A DNA stretch of 55,284 bases from a virus, in the IMG/VR virus record IMGVR_UViG_3300027749_003730, positions 1 through 55,284 of that record; one strand, written 5' to 3'. Under the pieces are notes generated by a model. The model made no database searches and was not told the DNA's origin. It saw nothing but the letters and a program-made list of their open reading frames with translations. Below are positions 23,202 through 30,987 of the stretch, one piece after another. Each line of letters starts with the position of its first letter. The first letter of the stretch is position 1. A program made the translations under genes and the position numbers.

Positions 23202-23971
23202 TCTTTAATTGATATTAAAGGAACGATGTATTTTGCTAGATCAAATTCTCCAGGATTCCTAGCATACGTATAGTTCTTCGAGTCTAGATGATGATTATGA
23301 TGTAAAGTATTTCCTAAACTTAAAATCATCATTATCTTAGATTTTAAATTTACAGAATTATCCGTAGTAGTTCCAGTAGTATACCCGTAGTCTAAATCGT
23401 GTGCAAAGCTATTAACAAATCCCTCAATGTGAAAATGATATACTGCACCACCTACCATAAAGAATACAGCCGCTTGACAACTTATTATTGATAGTAGTAT
23501 AAGTGATAACCACCATATCTTAAAATAATTTCTATGCATGAATTTTAAGATAGGATCCCTTAACAATTGTCTATTAAGTTTTGGCCAAACAATATCCATA
23601 TTATGCCATAGTAGCCAACTCCATAGTTTACCCTTCAATGGAGTATGTGGATCTAATTCCTTATCAGAATTAGCATGATGTAGTCTTATATGTATTGCTT
23701 CTACTTCTATTGGAGTTCCGTTGCCGCACAGTAGTGCAATATATGCACCAAAATAAGCCAATGCTGGATATGTTTTAAATGACTTATGGCACCAATATCT
23801 GTGCATGAATATAGTAAAACCTAAATATCCAAATACAAGATATCCTAAAGGAATCAATAATAAATTCCAAACTGAGGTATATCCTGCAAGAATAGAAATG
23901 ATTCCTACAAGTAAAATAATGTGTTGGGGGACTATTATTTTCCAAATATGTGGTTTTAGTTTATTTTTCAT
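23198..23971 (-). CDS. Fatty acid desaturase (copy 2)
   Basis: In this 257-residue protein, the histidine boxes are HRYWCH, HIRLHH and HHNHH in the right order, with hydrophobic segments between them. It differs well from copy 1 at 16018-16821, so the two are old paralogues rather than a recent duplication. It lies downstream of a GNAT-like gene, as copy 1 does. It ends at a convergent junction with the radical SAM gene. It would add a double bond to an acyl chain or act on lipid head groups. Confidence 0.85.
   Translation of the reverse strand: MKNKLKPHIWKIIVPQHIILLVGIISILAGYTSVWNLLLIPLGYLVFGYLGFTIFMHRYWCHKSFKTYPALAYFGAYIALLCGNGTPIEVEAIHIRLHHANSDKELDPHTPLKGKLWSWLLWHNMDIVWPKLNRQLLRDPILKFMHRNYFKIWWLSLILLSIISCQAAVFFMVGGAVYHFHIEGFVNSFAHDLDYGYTTGTTTDNSVNLKSKIMMILSLGNTLHHNHHLDSKNYTYARNPGEFDLAKYIVPLISIKD
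23203..23220. terminator. Hairpin at convergent junction
   Basis: CTTTAAT-TGAT-ATTAAAG makes a seven-base stem at the meeting point of two convergent genes. It is the strongest of the junction palindromes and could act on both strands. Confidence 0.4.
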
Positions 23972-24593
23972 TAAATTCCAAAGTCAATGCTTTTTGTAAA
24001 TCTGGGTTAACATTGTTTCTAAATTTTTGTTTGCAAGTAAACTTTAATACCATAGTTTCATAGTCTAAAGGTTTTCCGTGATATAAGATTGTATTGAAAA
24101 ATGTCCAATTAGTAAACTGACCTGCAGGTACAACTTCTTCTACAGTTCTTTCGTAATTTAAAAACTTAGGAACATGTTTCATGTAAATGTTGTGATATTT
24201 TTTATACTGCAATCTAGAAATCTCTGTTGTTCGCAACATATAAAAATCATATAAATTTTTAGACTCTTGGTCTTCAATTAATCGAGTCCATAATTCTGCC
24301 CATCCATTTCTAACTGGATCATATATATTGTTTGGCTTTAGATTCCTCCAATTATAAACAACATAGGCCGGTAAATGCTTAAAATCAACAATTGAAATCA
24401 TACTTGTTAATTCGTTAGCATCATTATAGTAGCCATAGACTGTGCTATTTGGAGTTCGAAAAATAGCATAGGTATATTTTAAAAATTCTTCTTCAGATAC
24501 GTTTTGTCTAGTTTGAGCAACTCGATGATATGGCAGTGCTTTGATGGCGGTTGCTAAACTATCCCAGTCGTCTGGTGTTAATACTTTAATCAT
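23961..24593 (-). CDS. GNAT-like N-acyltransferase (copy 2)
   Basis: In this 210-residue protein, an early acidic helix, TVYGYYNDANELTSMISIVDF (a strand pair near 57-77) and the late ERTVEEVVPAGQFTNW segment (about 159-175) resemble the copy at 16814-17422. The GNAT family uses acyl-CoA or acyl-ACP, and an ACP gene lies immediately to the right. Overlap with the desaturase is 11 bases. The CTAAATA box just upstream leaves only four bases before the ATG, so the message may be nearly leaderless. Confidence 0.5.
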   Translation of the reverse strand: MIKVLTPDDWDSLATAIKALPYHRVAQTRQNVSEEEFLKYTYAIFRTPNSTVYGYYNDANELTSMISIVDFKHLPAYVVYNWRNLKPNNIYDPVRNGWAELWTRLIEDQESKNLYDFYMLRTTEISRLQYKKYHNIYMKHVPKFLNYERTVEEVVPAGQFTNWTFFNTILYHGKPLDYETMVLKFTCKQKFRNNVNPDLQKALTLEFNEK

Positions 24594-24597
24594 AAAA

Positions 24598-24605
24598 TAT
24601 TTAGT
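24598..24605 (-). promoter_or_regulatory. Possible T4-type late promoter (ACTAAATA)
   Basis: ACTAAATA on the minus strand ends four bases before the GNAT-like start. If active, transcripts begin at or inside the start codon. Confidence 0.35.
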
Positions 24606-24621
24606 GTATGCTAACTAGGCA

Positions 24622-24629
24622 CATAAATA
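24622..24629 (+). promoter_or_regulatory. Possible T4-type late promoter (CATAAATA)
   Basis: CATAAATA lies 23 bases before the acyl carrier protein start, with AAGGAA in between. It would drive the ACP, hypothetical and PLP-type genes. Confidence 0.45.
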
Positions 24630-24652
24630 ATTGCCAGCCTAAGGAAGTTTAA

Positions 24653-24880
24653 ATGAATTATGAAATAATAGTCACTGAAGCTATTTCTAAGTTAATTAAA
24701 AGACCAGTATCGGAAATACTAACAACGTCTAATTTACAAGACGACTTACAACTAGACAGCTTAGATATTGTAGAATTACTAATGGATATTGAGGACGAGT
24801 CATTACAAGATTTAGATCCCAATATTTTTGAAAACTGTAATACAGTAGGGGATCTTATCAGCATCCTCGAAAGGAAATAA
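24653..24880 (+). CDS. Acyl carrier protein
   Basis: This 75-residue acidic protein has the ACP fold signature. The phosphopantetheine serine is S36 in LQLDSLDIVELLMDIED, the classical DSL site, with LxxDL-like helix I before it. The length matches bacterial ACPs (75-80). It carries acyl groups as thioesters for synthesis or transfer. The host must supply the phosphopantetheinyl transferase. It begins the plus-strand set with an unknown protein and a PLP-type enzyme, and lies opposite the GNAT-like gene and desaturase. This suggests a phage acyl-modification pathway. An AAGGAA site precedes it. Confidence 0.88.
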   Translation: MNYEIIVTEAISKLIKRPVSEILTTSNLQDDLQLDSLDIVELLMDIEDESLQDLDPNIFENCNTVGDLISILERK

Positions 24881-24883
24881 TTT

Positions 24884-25237
24884 ATGAAAGTACTTGTCAC
24901 ATTTAACGGTGGCCCCGAATGGAATCCTGATGATTATAGCGTTCCCCATCATCACATAGCTCACGGTGTTTCAGAAGAGTTTATGAAAAAAAGTTTAGAA
25001 TGGATATACAAAATTCCGGGATTACTCGGAGCATCTACTGATAAGCCAAAAGATCCAACCACTGGAATTAATTGGATTACTACTTTAGAGTTTACTAATG
25101 CACCTAATCAAATAATAGACAGTGTCCCAGCAACTGAAGATATTATTTCTAATTACATAATAACAGAATTCAAATCTAATATTATTCCTGAGTTATCTAA
25201 AGTTGGATATAAAATAGATATTACAACAGCACAATGA
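24884..25237 (+). CDS. Hypothetical protein (117 aa)
   Basis: This protein of 117 residues starts MKVLVTFNGGPEWNPDDY and has a HHHIAHG cluster near residues 22-28 that might bind metal. No family is recognised. It follows the ACP by three bases and overlaps the PLP-type gene by four. A partner or tailoring protein in the ACP pathway is plausible from the coupling, but nothing in the sequence shows a reaction. Confidence 0.5.
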   Translation: MKVLVTFNGGPEWNPDDYSVPHHHIAHGVSEEFMKKSLEWIYKIPGLLGASTDKPKDPTTGINWITTLEFTNAPNQIIDSVPATEDIISNYIITEFKSNIIPELSKVGYKIDITTAQ

Positions 25238-26085
25238 TTAATCAATACTATAATAAATTAACAAAGCCTATTAGAGATTCTAAAATAACAGAAATTTTAA
25301 AAAGTATTGACACAACTAAAATTTTTCCTGCCGATGTTGAATTTAATTTTAAAGAAAGGCTAGCAGTTAAAAATGAACTGATTTCTCAATTTATTCCCTG
25401 GGTTGGAAACTTTTTAAATGGACTATCAGCGTTTACTCACAAGTATATAGCTAACGGTAATTCTGATGCGCTTAACATGGTGTTTATGAAAAAAGGTTTC
25501 AATCGAGTATGCTTTTTAAAAAATGAATATAGTTATTACTCTTATCTATGTAAAACATTAAACATTGAGTATCTTGAGTTAGAAACTTTTGAAATTAATC
25601 TGTTATCTAGTACAGATTTATTTTTAATCAGTTTACCTTCTAGTTATGACGGATCATCAACCGAACGTATTGAAATGATTAATCAATTACAACAAGCAGG
25701 AATGAATATATTCATTGACATTGCATACTGCGGACTAACTGATCCATTTTATCTAAATTTAACATCTACAAAGAATACAGTTGTATCTTTTACCTTTAGT
25801 AAATCTTCATCGTTATCCTACAATAGGATAGCACTTATGTTTTCAGACTCGGAAATACCAAGTTTGGAAATTATGAATAAAATAGGATATGTTAATTTAG
25901 CAGGAGCAAATGCTGCCATTGCTATCATGAAGTCTATTCCAGTAGATTACTTTTATATTAATTATAAAGATCAATATGAAGATATTTGTAAATCCCAAAA
26001 TATAACACCAACTAAGTGTATATTATTTGGGCATGATCAAAATAATGATAAATTTTGTACAACTCCTTACTATAAAACTACTTGA
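25234..26085 (+). CDS. Putative PLP-dependent (aminotransferase class I/II-like) protein
   Basis: This 283-residue protein has the elements of fold-type I PLP enzymes: NGNSDALNMVF near 74-84, an FIDIAYCGL strand with D162 and Y165 in place of the D-x-x-Y cofactor-contact site, and a likely Schiff-base lysine K190 in FTFSKSSSLSYNRIALM with R198 after it. It is shorter than usual (350-400 residues), so a domain may be lost or compact. If active, it might condense an acyl-ACP with an amino acid, as alpha-oxoamine synthases do, but this is a guess from its neighbour. The stop overlaps the next promoter. Confidence 0.5.
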   Translation: MINQYYNKLTKPIRDSKITEILKSIDTTKIFPADVEFNFKERLAVKNELISQFIPWVGNFLNGLSAFTHKYIANGNSDALNMVFMKKGFNRVCFLKNEYSYYSYLCKTLNIEYLELETFEINLLSSTDLFLISLPSSYDGSSTERIEMINQLQQAGMNIFIDIAYCGLTDPFYLNLTSTKNTVVSFTFSKSSSLSYNRIALMFSDSEIPSLEIMNKIGYVNLAGANAAIAIMKSIPVDYFYINYKDQYEDICKSQNITPTKCILFGHDQNNDKFCTTPYYKTT

Positions 26086-26110
26086 CTTTACTTTGTCTAG
26101 CATGTATAAT
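26082..26110 (+). promoter_or_regulatory. Sigma-70 promoter, probable leaderless transcript
   Basis: TTGACT (26082-26087), 17 bases, then TATAAT (26105-26110). The ATG of the next gene is only six bases after the -10 box, so the transcript would start at or within the start codon. Confidence 0.75.
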
Positions 26111-26115
26111 ACAGT

Positions 26116-26652
26116 ATGACTATTTCCAAAAGCCCTGAACGACATACCTTCCAAGCGGAAAACTATGTCAAACACTGTGAGGAAAAGGGTGAAGAGCCCA
26201 ATCCCGACTATGTTAATATGTACAAGACTTGGCGAGAACAGGATGAAGAAAATCTAAAAGATCCTGCTTGGCAGAAGAACAACATGCAATATGATCTCCG
26301 ATCAACTGATTGGATACTAGCCAAAGTTCGAGAATCCGATAGCTATGCTCAAAATTTGTATGCAGCCATTTGCAACAACGATTTCTGCAAGCGTGAGATG
26401 TGGCCTATTCTCAAAGAAGAATATTGGAGTGCTAGTTGGAGATCAGCTGGAGGCATTGTTGCTGACATGCGTGAAGAGGGTGACTACATTGATTGGTACT
26501 GTAGCGGTATTGGTAATCCGGACTCGGGTTATGGGCTAGATGGCCGTCGAGCAAATGGTTATGTACCAGAAAGTGTAGTGACTGATGAAATTAAAGACGA
26601 CCTATATAAATTAGGTTGGTTAGTAGTAGAACAAAAGGATGACATGTTATGA
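26116..26652 (+). CDS. Conserved hypothetical phage protein (178 aa)
   Basis: This tryptophan- and acid-rich protein (MTISKSPERHTFQAENYVKH onward; later YDLRSTDWILAKVR, WSASWRSAGGIVADMREEGDY) has no catalytic motif I recognise. The start is judged leaderless because the promoter -10 box ends at 26110. A later in-frame Met at residue 35 is the alternative. It overlaps the cupin gene by four bases. Confidence 0.6.
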   Translation: MTISKSPERHTFQAENYVKHCEEKGEEPNPDYVNMYKTWREQDEENLKDPAWQKNNMQYDLRSTDWILAKVRESDSYAQNLYAAICNNDFCKREMWPILKEEYWSASWRSAGGIVADMREEGDYIDWYCSGIGNPDSGYGLDGRRANGYVPESVVTDEIKDDLYKLGWLVVEQKDDML

Positions 26653-27053
26653 GTAGGTTAGAAGGTAAAGTAGACAAAGGCTGGGGCTACGAAATCATTT
26701 GGGCAACTAATGATAAGTACTGTGGCAAACTGTTATGTTTTTCTAAACCTGGTGCAAAATTTAGTATGCACTTTCATAAAGAAAAAGAAAAAACTTGGTT
26801 TATTAATTCTGGACAGTTTGTGTTAAGATATATTGATACTAAAACAACAGAGCTTAAACTGGTAAATTTAAAAGAAGGTGACGTATGGAAAGTAGAACCA
26901 CTAGTTCCTCATCAATTAGTCGCCATGCACCCAGACTCTGTTATATTTGAAGTTAGCACCGCTGACTCTGAAACAGACATGTATAGGGTAGCCCCAGGAG
27001 ATAGTCAAGTTAAAAAGGAAGAACCAAATGCAAACATTGACATTCAAAGCTGA
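26649..27053 (+). CDS. Cupin domain protein (mannose-6-phosphate isomerase-like)
   Basis: This 134-residue protein has the single cupin core. The metal-binding MHFHKEKEKTWFINSG region (about 40-55) is followed by VPHQLVAMHPDSVIFEVST (about 94-112). The opening KGWGYEIIWATNDKYCGKLL matches type II phosphomannose isomerase/GDP-mannose pyrophosphorylase C-terminal cupins. A role in sugar metabolism or sensing is possible. The acidic tail PGDSQVKKEEPNANIDIQS is variable. It overlaps the next small gene by 26 bases. Confidence 0.75.
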   Translation: MSRLEGKVDKGWGYEIIWATNDKYCGKLLCFSKPGAKFSMHFHKEKEKTWFINSGQFVLRYIDTKTTELKLVNLKEGDVWKVEPLVPHQLVAMHPDSVIFEVSTADSETDMYRVAPGDSQVKKEEPNANIDIQS

Positions 27054-27201
27054 AGAAATTTTTGAAGACATTCCTGGTGATCCAGATAATGTTATAATGA
27101 ATCTTCCTCCAGAAATTTGTGAACAACAAGGTTGGAAAGAAGGTGACACACTAACAGTCACAGTCGAGGATGGTGCTATCATAATTAAAAAACATGACTA
27201 A
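27028..27201 (+). CDS. AbrB/MazE-like small DNA-binding protein (57 aa)
   Basis: The pattern NLPPEICEQQGWKEGDTLTV and the ending DGAIIIKK match the swapped-hairpin SpoVT/AbrB domain found in MazE-like antitoxins and regulators. AAAAAGGAAG lies just ahead of the ATG. Only one domain is present and no toxin gene follows. The stop overlaps the start of the IF-1-like gene by eight bases. It may regulate its own operon or host genes. Confidence 0.65.
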   Translation: MQTLTFKAEEIFEDIPGDPDNVIMNLPPEICEQQGWKEGDTLTVTVEDGAIIIKKHD

Positions 27202-27412
27202 AAATTCGGAACTAATTGAACTCACAGGTGCAGTGACTGACGTACTGCCAAATTCTACTTTTAAAGTTAAAGTAAATAATGGACATGAAGTAATATGCTA
27301 CATGGGTGGAAGATTAAAACAACATAAGATCAAAGTTATCCTCGGTGATAATGTAAAATTTGAAGTTAGCCCTTATGATCTTACCAAGGGTCGCATAACA
27401 TATAGAATGTAA
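27194..27412 (+). CDS. infA: Translation initiation factor IF-1-like protein
   Basis: This 72-residue protein fits bacterial IF-1 in length and in motif order. IELTGAVTDVLPNSTFKVKV (about 8-27) aligns with the S1-type OB-fold start, NGHEVICYMGGRLKQHKIKV (about 29-48) with the central strands, and LGDNVKFEVSPYDLTKGRITYR (about 50-71) with the highly conserved C-terminal strand of IF-1. IF-1 binds the ribosomal A site in initiation. A phage copy might shift translation to viral messages. It is preceded by an AbrB-like gene with which it overlaps. Confidence 0.85.
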   Translation: MTKNSELIELTGAVTDVLPNSTFKVKVNNGHEVICYMGGRLKQHKIKVILGDNVKFEVSPYDLTKGRITYRM

Positions 27413-27413
27413 A

Positions 27414-28076
27414 GTGAATGAAGACCTGTCCTTAGTTAGAAAAATATGTACGGGTATTATGACCCGTAGTGAGGATGGCGGGAAATTTAAAACAATTCTA
27501 GCAAGGGTTAAAAAAGGATTCAGCATTTTAGACTTAAAAATTTGTACTAGGCGAATGAGAGACTTAGATGAAAATGAGTTCTATGTCAATGCATACTATG
27601 ATGCAGAAGATGACGGTGCAGGTCTATGCCCAATTGAAGTCTATATATTACACAACTTAGATCAAGATGCAACCTTTGCACATGCCCAAGCCGGACAATT
27701 TGTTGTACAAATATATGATGCAGTAGTACACGAGTTGCGTCATCAGTATCAAGGGCGCCGTAGAAATTATATGCATGTTGAGCACGGTTCAGATGATGAT
27801 ATACAGTCATACTTAGGCGATCCAGATGAGATTGATGCGTATGCACTTAGTATATCAATCGAACTGATACGAAATCTCGGCCGCACCCGTTCAATACAAT
27901 ACCTACATCGGGCAAGCCAATTGGCCAAAATACGTCCAAAAGGCCTGTATGCTAGTCCAAACTTATTTGCATATTTTAATGCGTTTGGAGACATCAGTCA
28001 TCCAGTCCTCCAAAAGTTAATCAAAAAAGTGTTTTTGAATTTAGAAGTGGTTGACAAGAACGCAGTTTTCTATTAA
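27414..28076 (+). CDS. HExxH zincin-like metallopeptidase domain protein (copy 1)
   Basis: This 220-residue protein, starting at GTG (27414), has the zinc-protease motif HELRH (H106-E107-H110) in DAVVHELRHQYQG, and PDEIDAYA some 30 residues later could give the third ligand. The copy at 33731-34456 has HEIIH with a similar DEMGAFA downstream. Such phage proteins of the SprT/Mpr-like class are seen in large phages. Whether it cleaves protein in vivo is unknown. No good ribosome binding site is seen, so it probably relies on coupling to IF-1. Confidence 0.65.
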   Translation: MNEDLSLVRKICTGIMTRSEDGGKFKTILARVKKGFSILDLKICTRRMRDLDENEFYVNAYYDAEDDGAGLCPIEVYILHNLDQDATFAHAQAGQFVVQIYDAVVHELRHQYQGRRRNYMHVEHGSDDDIQSYLGDPDEIDAYALSISIELIRNLGRTRSIQYLHRASQLAKIRPKGLYASPNLFAYFNAFGDISHPVLQKLIKKVFLNLEVVDKNAVFY

Positions 28077-28108
28077 AATACTTGTATATTAACAGCCTGG
28101 AGCGTATC

Positions 28109-28798
28109 GTGGCAAAAGAGTTCCCTACCCAACAAGTACTAGAATTGGCCTGTTCCGCACAAAGGATCAATGGTGCGTATCTTAAAGAACCGCAGGCCGT
28201 CTACTCCGACGATAGCATTTACATGTACACAAAGCAGACTAACAAGATGTTGATGTTGGTCACTGCACACCCAGCGATCTGGACAGCTGACCCAAAAGAT
28301 AAACCAGTAGAACTCGATGTCTTACCCGAAGATGTTGCACTAGCAGAAGAAATCCAAAAGTATTTTAAACGGTTGATGTTTGCTGCCATTGCTGGCGACA
28401 ATGAGTTTCAAACTAACATTAACAGTTTCTTAAATGCAGAAGGTATTGAAACAAAAAACTTTGGCTACATTGCCTGCCTGCCAAGCGTCTATGCTAGAGA
28501 CCGGGCACAAAACAAAATTAAAAAAGTAGCACGAAGTGTTGAAGGCGGATACTTGGGGGATATTGGTAGTCAGCTTAAAGATCTAGATTGCGAAATACTA
28601 GAGTCAGTTAAGTCAAAAAACTTTGAAGGCTGGAATATTTCTGCTATAATAAACAGTAAGATGGCATCGTGGCTTAATAAGACAGATCTTAAGATTGGTC
28701 CTTGTGTAGTAGTCAAAGCCAAAGTTAAAGATCACAGCAAACACTGGAAGCATCAAAATGATGTGACTAGATTAAATTACGTTAAGGCAGTACAATAA
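28109..28798 (+). CDS. Hypothetical protein (229 aa)
   Basis: This protein starts at GTG (28109) behind TGGAG, giving VAKEFPTQQVLELACSAQRI. The C-terminal part KIGPCVVVKAKVKDHSKHWKHQNDVTRLNYV is rich in basic and histidine residues. No family is recognised. It could bind nucleic acid, but no catalytic motif is visible. An upstream TTG at 28082 is possible but lacks a binding site. It overlaps the next gene by one base (TAATG). Confidence 0.5.
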   Translation: MAKEFPTQQVLELACSAQRINGAYLKEPQAVYSDDSIYMYTKQTNKMLMLVTAHPAIWTADPKDKPVELDVLPEDVALAEEIQKYFKRLMFAAIAGDNEFQTNINSFLNAEGIETKNFGYIACLPSVYARDRAQNKIKKVARSVEGGYLGDIGSQLKDLDCEILESVKSKNFEGWNISAIINSKMASWLNKTDLKIGPCVVVKAKVKDHSKHWKHQNDVTRLNYVKAVQ

Positions 28799-29019
28799 TG
28801 TATAAGACAATTTACACAGAAGTTGAAGTAGACGTTGACTTGTCCGATTTTGACACAGAAGACCTAATTGAAGAACTAGAGTCACGTGGGTCAGGGGTTA
28901 GTGATTTTGGCGACGGCAAAGAAATACTAGAAGCTATTCATGAAAAACGTAGACTGGGCAAAGATTACCAAACAGAACTGGATCAGTTGATTTGGGCAGG
29001 ACTAGGGAAGTTTATATGA
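28798..29019 (+). CDS. Small acidic hypothetical protein (73 aa)
   Basis: This very acidic protein (MYKTIYTEVEVDVDLSDFDT, then LIEELESRG) ends in a short hydrophobic segment (LIWAGLGKFI). Acidic early phage proteins of this size often mimic DNA, although there is no specific match here. It overlaps both neighbours, by ATGA and TAATG. Confidence 0.55.
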   Translation: MYKTIYTEVEVDVDLSDFDTEDLIEELESRGSGVSDFGDGKEILEAIHEKRRLGKDYQTELDQLIWAGLGKFI

Positions 29020-29213
29020 GCAATTGGGTATTCAGAACCTTAATGACCATACTGGGTATTGTGATCATCAGTCAGTTAGTAGTGTTGGTCCTCGCTCCTA
29101 TTCCACAACGTATGTGTCTCAATGGTATTATTATGGTGCCAGATAAAGGTGGAGACATGTGGGTACAAAAAGGTCTGTGGGCCACTTACTGTATACCAGT
29201 AGATAAGGATTGA
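29016..29213 (+). CDS. Small membrane protein (65 aa)
   Basis: One transmembrane segment is clear (LMTILGIVIISQLVVLVLA, about residues 9-27). It is followed by a small exported or cytosolic domain with two cysteines. The start at ATG 29016 overlaps the previous stop as ATGA and has AGGGAAG ahead. No family is recognised. It may act at the host membrane. Confidence 0.6.
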   Translation: MSNWVFRTLMTILGIVIISQLVVLVLAPIPQRMCLNGIIMVPDKGGDMWVQKGLWATYCIPVDKD

Positions 29214-29214
29214 T

Positions 29215-29640
29215 ATGGATAATGAATTTGAAAAGTATGATGCATTTGCTAAACATATGGAAGAACGTTTTCCAAAGATGTTTAGCGGCAAGTATGGTGG
29301 ATTTGCATGTGGCGAAGGCTGGTGGCCAATTCTTGAAGAACTGTGTGGTCAGATTCAGCATCACCTTGATTGGAAGAATAAACAGTCAGAAGTTGTAGCA
29401 CAGGTAGTGGTAGCACAGATTAAAGAAAAATTTGGTGGGCTACGTTTTTATTACGACGGTGGCGATGAGCGAATCCGTGGCATGGTACAAATGGCTGAAG
29501 TATGGGCAGATGCTAGTTGTGAAGAATGTGGTGCTCCTGGTAAACGCCGAGATGGCGGATGGATTAAGACTCTGTGTGATCATCACGAAGCAGAGCGTCA
29601 ACAACGAAAGAAAGAATATGAAAATCAAACTAGTCAGTGA
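29215..29640 (+). CDS. Conserved phage protein with zinc-ribbon-like Cys cluster (141 aa)
   Basis: The segment VAQIKEKFGGLRFYYDGGDE is a recognisable phage-protein signature. The C-terminal CEECGAPGKRRDGGWIKTLCDHH likely binds zinc through C-x2-C and C-x2-H. Proteins with this layout are found in many phages and are of unknown role. It begins one base after the previous stop and overlaps the metallophosphoesterase start by 23 bases. Confidence 0.65.
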   Translation: MDNEFEKYDAFAKHMEERFPKMFSGKYGGFACGEGWWPILEELCGQIQHHLDWKNKQSEVVAQVVVAQIKEKFGGLRFYYDGGDERIRGMVQMAEVWADASCEECGAPGKRRDGGWIKTLCDHHEAERQQRKKEYENQTSQ

Positions 29641-30472
29641 TCTCCATTTAGAGTTCTCTGACATTAACATTGTTAACGATCAGGACTACGATGTCCTTAT
29701 CCTCGGCGGTGATATTATGATTGCCCAGGATCTCCACGACCATCATGCCGCAGACTTTAATCCCTACAGTAATGGTGCATTAGCAGACCTTAGTCGTAAG
29801 ATGCAGAGAGTTGCTCGTTTCCGCGATTTCTTTAAGCGGTGTAGTTTTCAGTTCCCACACGTTATTTATATTATGGGCAATCACGAATTCTACAATGGCA
29901 AGTTCTATGCGGCTATTGATTACATGCGTGAAGAATGTGCCAAGTATCCTAATGTATACATGTTAGAGCAAGACATGAAGATCATTAACGATGTTGTATT
30001 TGTTGGTGGTACCTTGTGGACTGATATGAACAAGCGTGATCCGTTGACTATGCATGCCATTAAAGATATGATGAACGATTTTAAAATTGTTCGTAATGAC
30101 CAGCGTGAGTATGCGGCTATGAGTCCGTTGGATGTTGCTATTCGTCATGATCGAACACTTGGCTATATTAAGCACATTGTTAAAGAACACAAGGACAAAA
30201 AGTGTGTAGTAGTTGGACATCATACTCCTAGTTTTCAAAGTATGCATCCAATGTATGCACACGATACTTTGATGAACGGTGGCTACCACAGCGAATTGAG
30301 TGAATTTATTCTGGATCATCCACAGATTGTTCTGTGGACACATGGACACACTCATCATCCATTTGATTATAAAATTGGTGAGACTCGAGTTGTATGTAAT
30401 CCACGCGGTTATGAAAACGACGGGTATAGTGAGCAAACTGGCTGGAACCCTAATATTTTATTGGAAGTATAA
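29618..30472 (+). CDS. Metallophosphoesterase (284 aa)
   Basis: The motifs are SDLHLEF (D8, H10), LILGGDI near 29-35, MGNHEFY near 88-94, a VVVGHHTPS strand and WTHGHTHHPFDY near 240-251. This is the full set of calcineurin-like metal ligands. It could act on nucleotides or protein phosphates. The start at ATG 29618 is preferred, as it is the first Met before KIKLVSDLHLE. It is only distantly similar to the 200-residue one at 13607-14209. Confidence 0.9.
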   Translation: MKIKLVSDLHLEFSDINIVNDQDYDVLILGGDIMIAQDLHDHHAADFNPYSNGALADLSRKMQRVARFRDFFKRCSFQFPHVIYIMGNHEFYNGKFYAAIDYMREECAKYPNVYMLEQDMKIINDVVFVGGTLWTDMNKRDPLTMHAIKDMMNDFKIVRNDQREYAAMSPLDVAIRHDRTLGYIKHIVKEHKDKKCVVVGHHTPSFQSMHPMYAHDTLMNGGYHSELSEFILDHPQIVLWTHGHTHHPFDYKIGETRVVCNPRGYENDGYSEQTGWNPNILLEV

Positions 30473-30987
30473 TGTCTAAATTATCTGTAATATTGAATCA
30501 CGTTAGTCATTTTAAAGATTTCAAACGTGTTTGCAGAATTAATGATTATCACGGAGAATGGATCTATGATAAAATTGATTCTAGTATAATGTATGCAGAT
30601 CATACCAGCTGGGTATATTTCATTACTGTAAACGGCATTATCTATAAAATTGGAGCGTCCGGTGTTCCATTAGGAATACGGATGTCCGACGGACAACCGA
30701 AGAAGGGTACTAAATGTAGATTTGGGAGATATCGTACAATGAAAGGTACATACACATATGATACCGATGAGTATTGTAGGATCGAACTTAGAGAGTTAAT
30801 ATATGATAAAAACAATCTTGTCGAATTTTGGGCATACAAATGTCCTATAATTAAACAAACATTAATTATGGCAGGTGAATCTATTACAGTTGAATCGTCG
30901 ATCCAGTGGGATTTAGAAAAAGCATTAATTAATCAATTTGAAAAGTTTACAGGGTCGATCCCAAAATTAAATAAAGGAAAAGCATAA
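30472..30987 (+). CDS. GIY-YIG-like (T5orf172-type) domain protein
   Basis: In this 171-residue protein, the segment SWVYFITVNGIIYKIGASGV (about 46-65) resembles the beginning of T5orf172/GIY-YIG nucleases, where YxYxI...IYKIG is common. A later RIELRELIYD stretch and an ALINQFE helix may give the catalytic Glu. If so, it is a small endonuclease or a DNA-binding derivative. It overlaps one base on each side in TAATG fashion. Confidence 0.45.
   Translation: MSKLSVILNHVSHFKDFKRVCRINDYHGEWIYDKIDSSIMYADHTSWVYFITVNGIIYKIGASGVPLGIRMSDGQPKKGTKCRFGRYRTMKGTYTYDTDEYCRIELRELIYDKNNLVEFWAYKCPIIKQTLIMAGESITVESSIQWDLEKALINQFEKFTGSIPKLNKGKA

Noticed and set aside
29963-30436. A 157-codon antisense frame inside the metallophosphoesterase gene
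   Set aside because: It is a shadow of a confident gene. The translation has a skewed, low-information composition and no domain.
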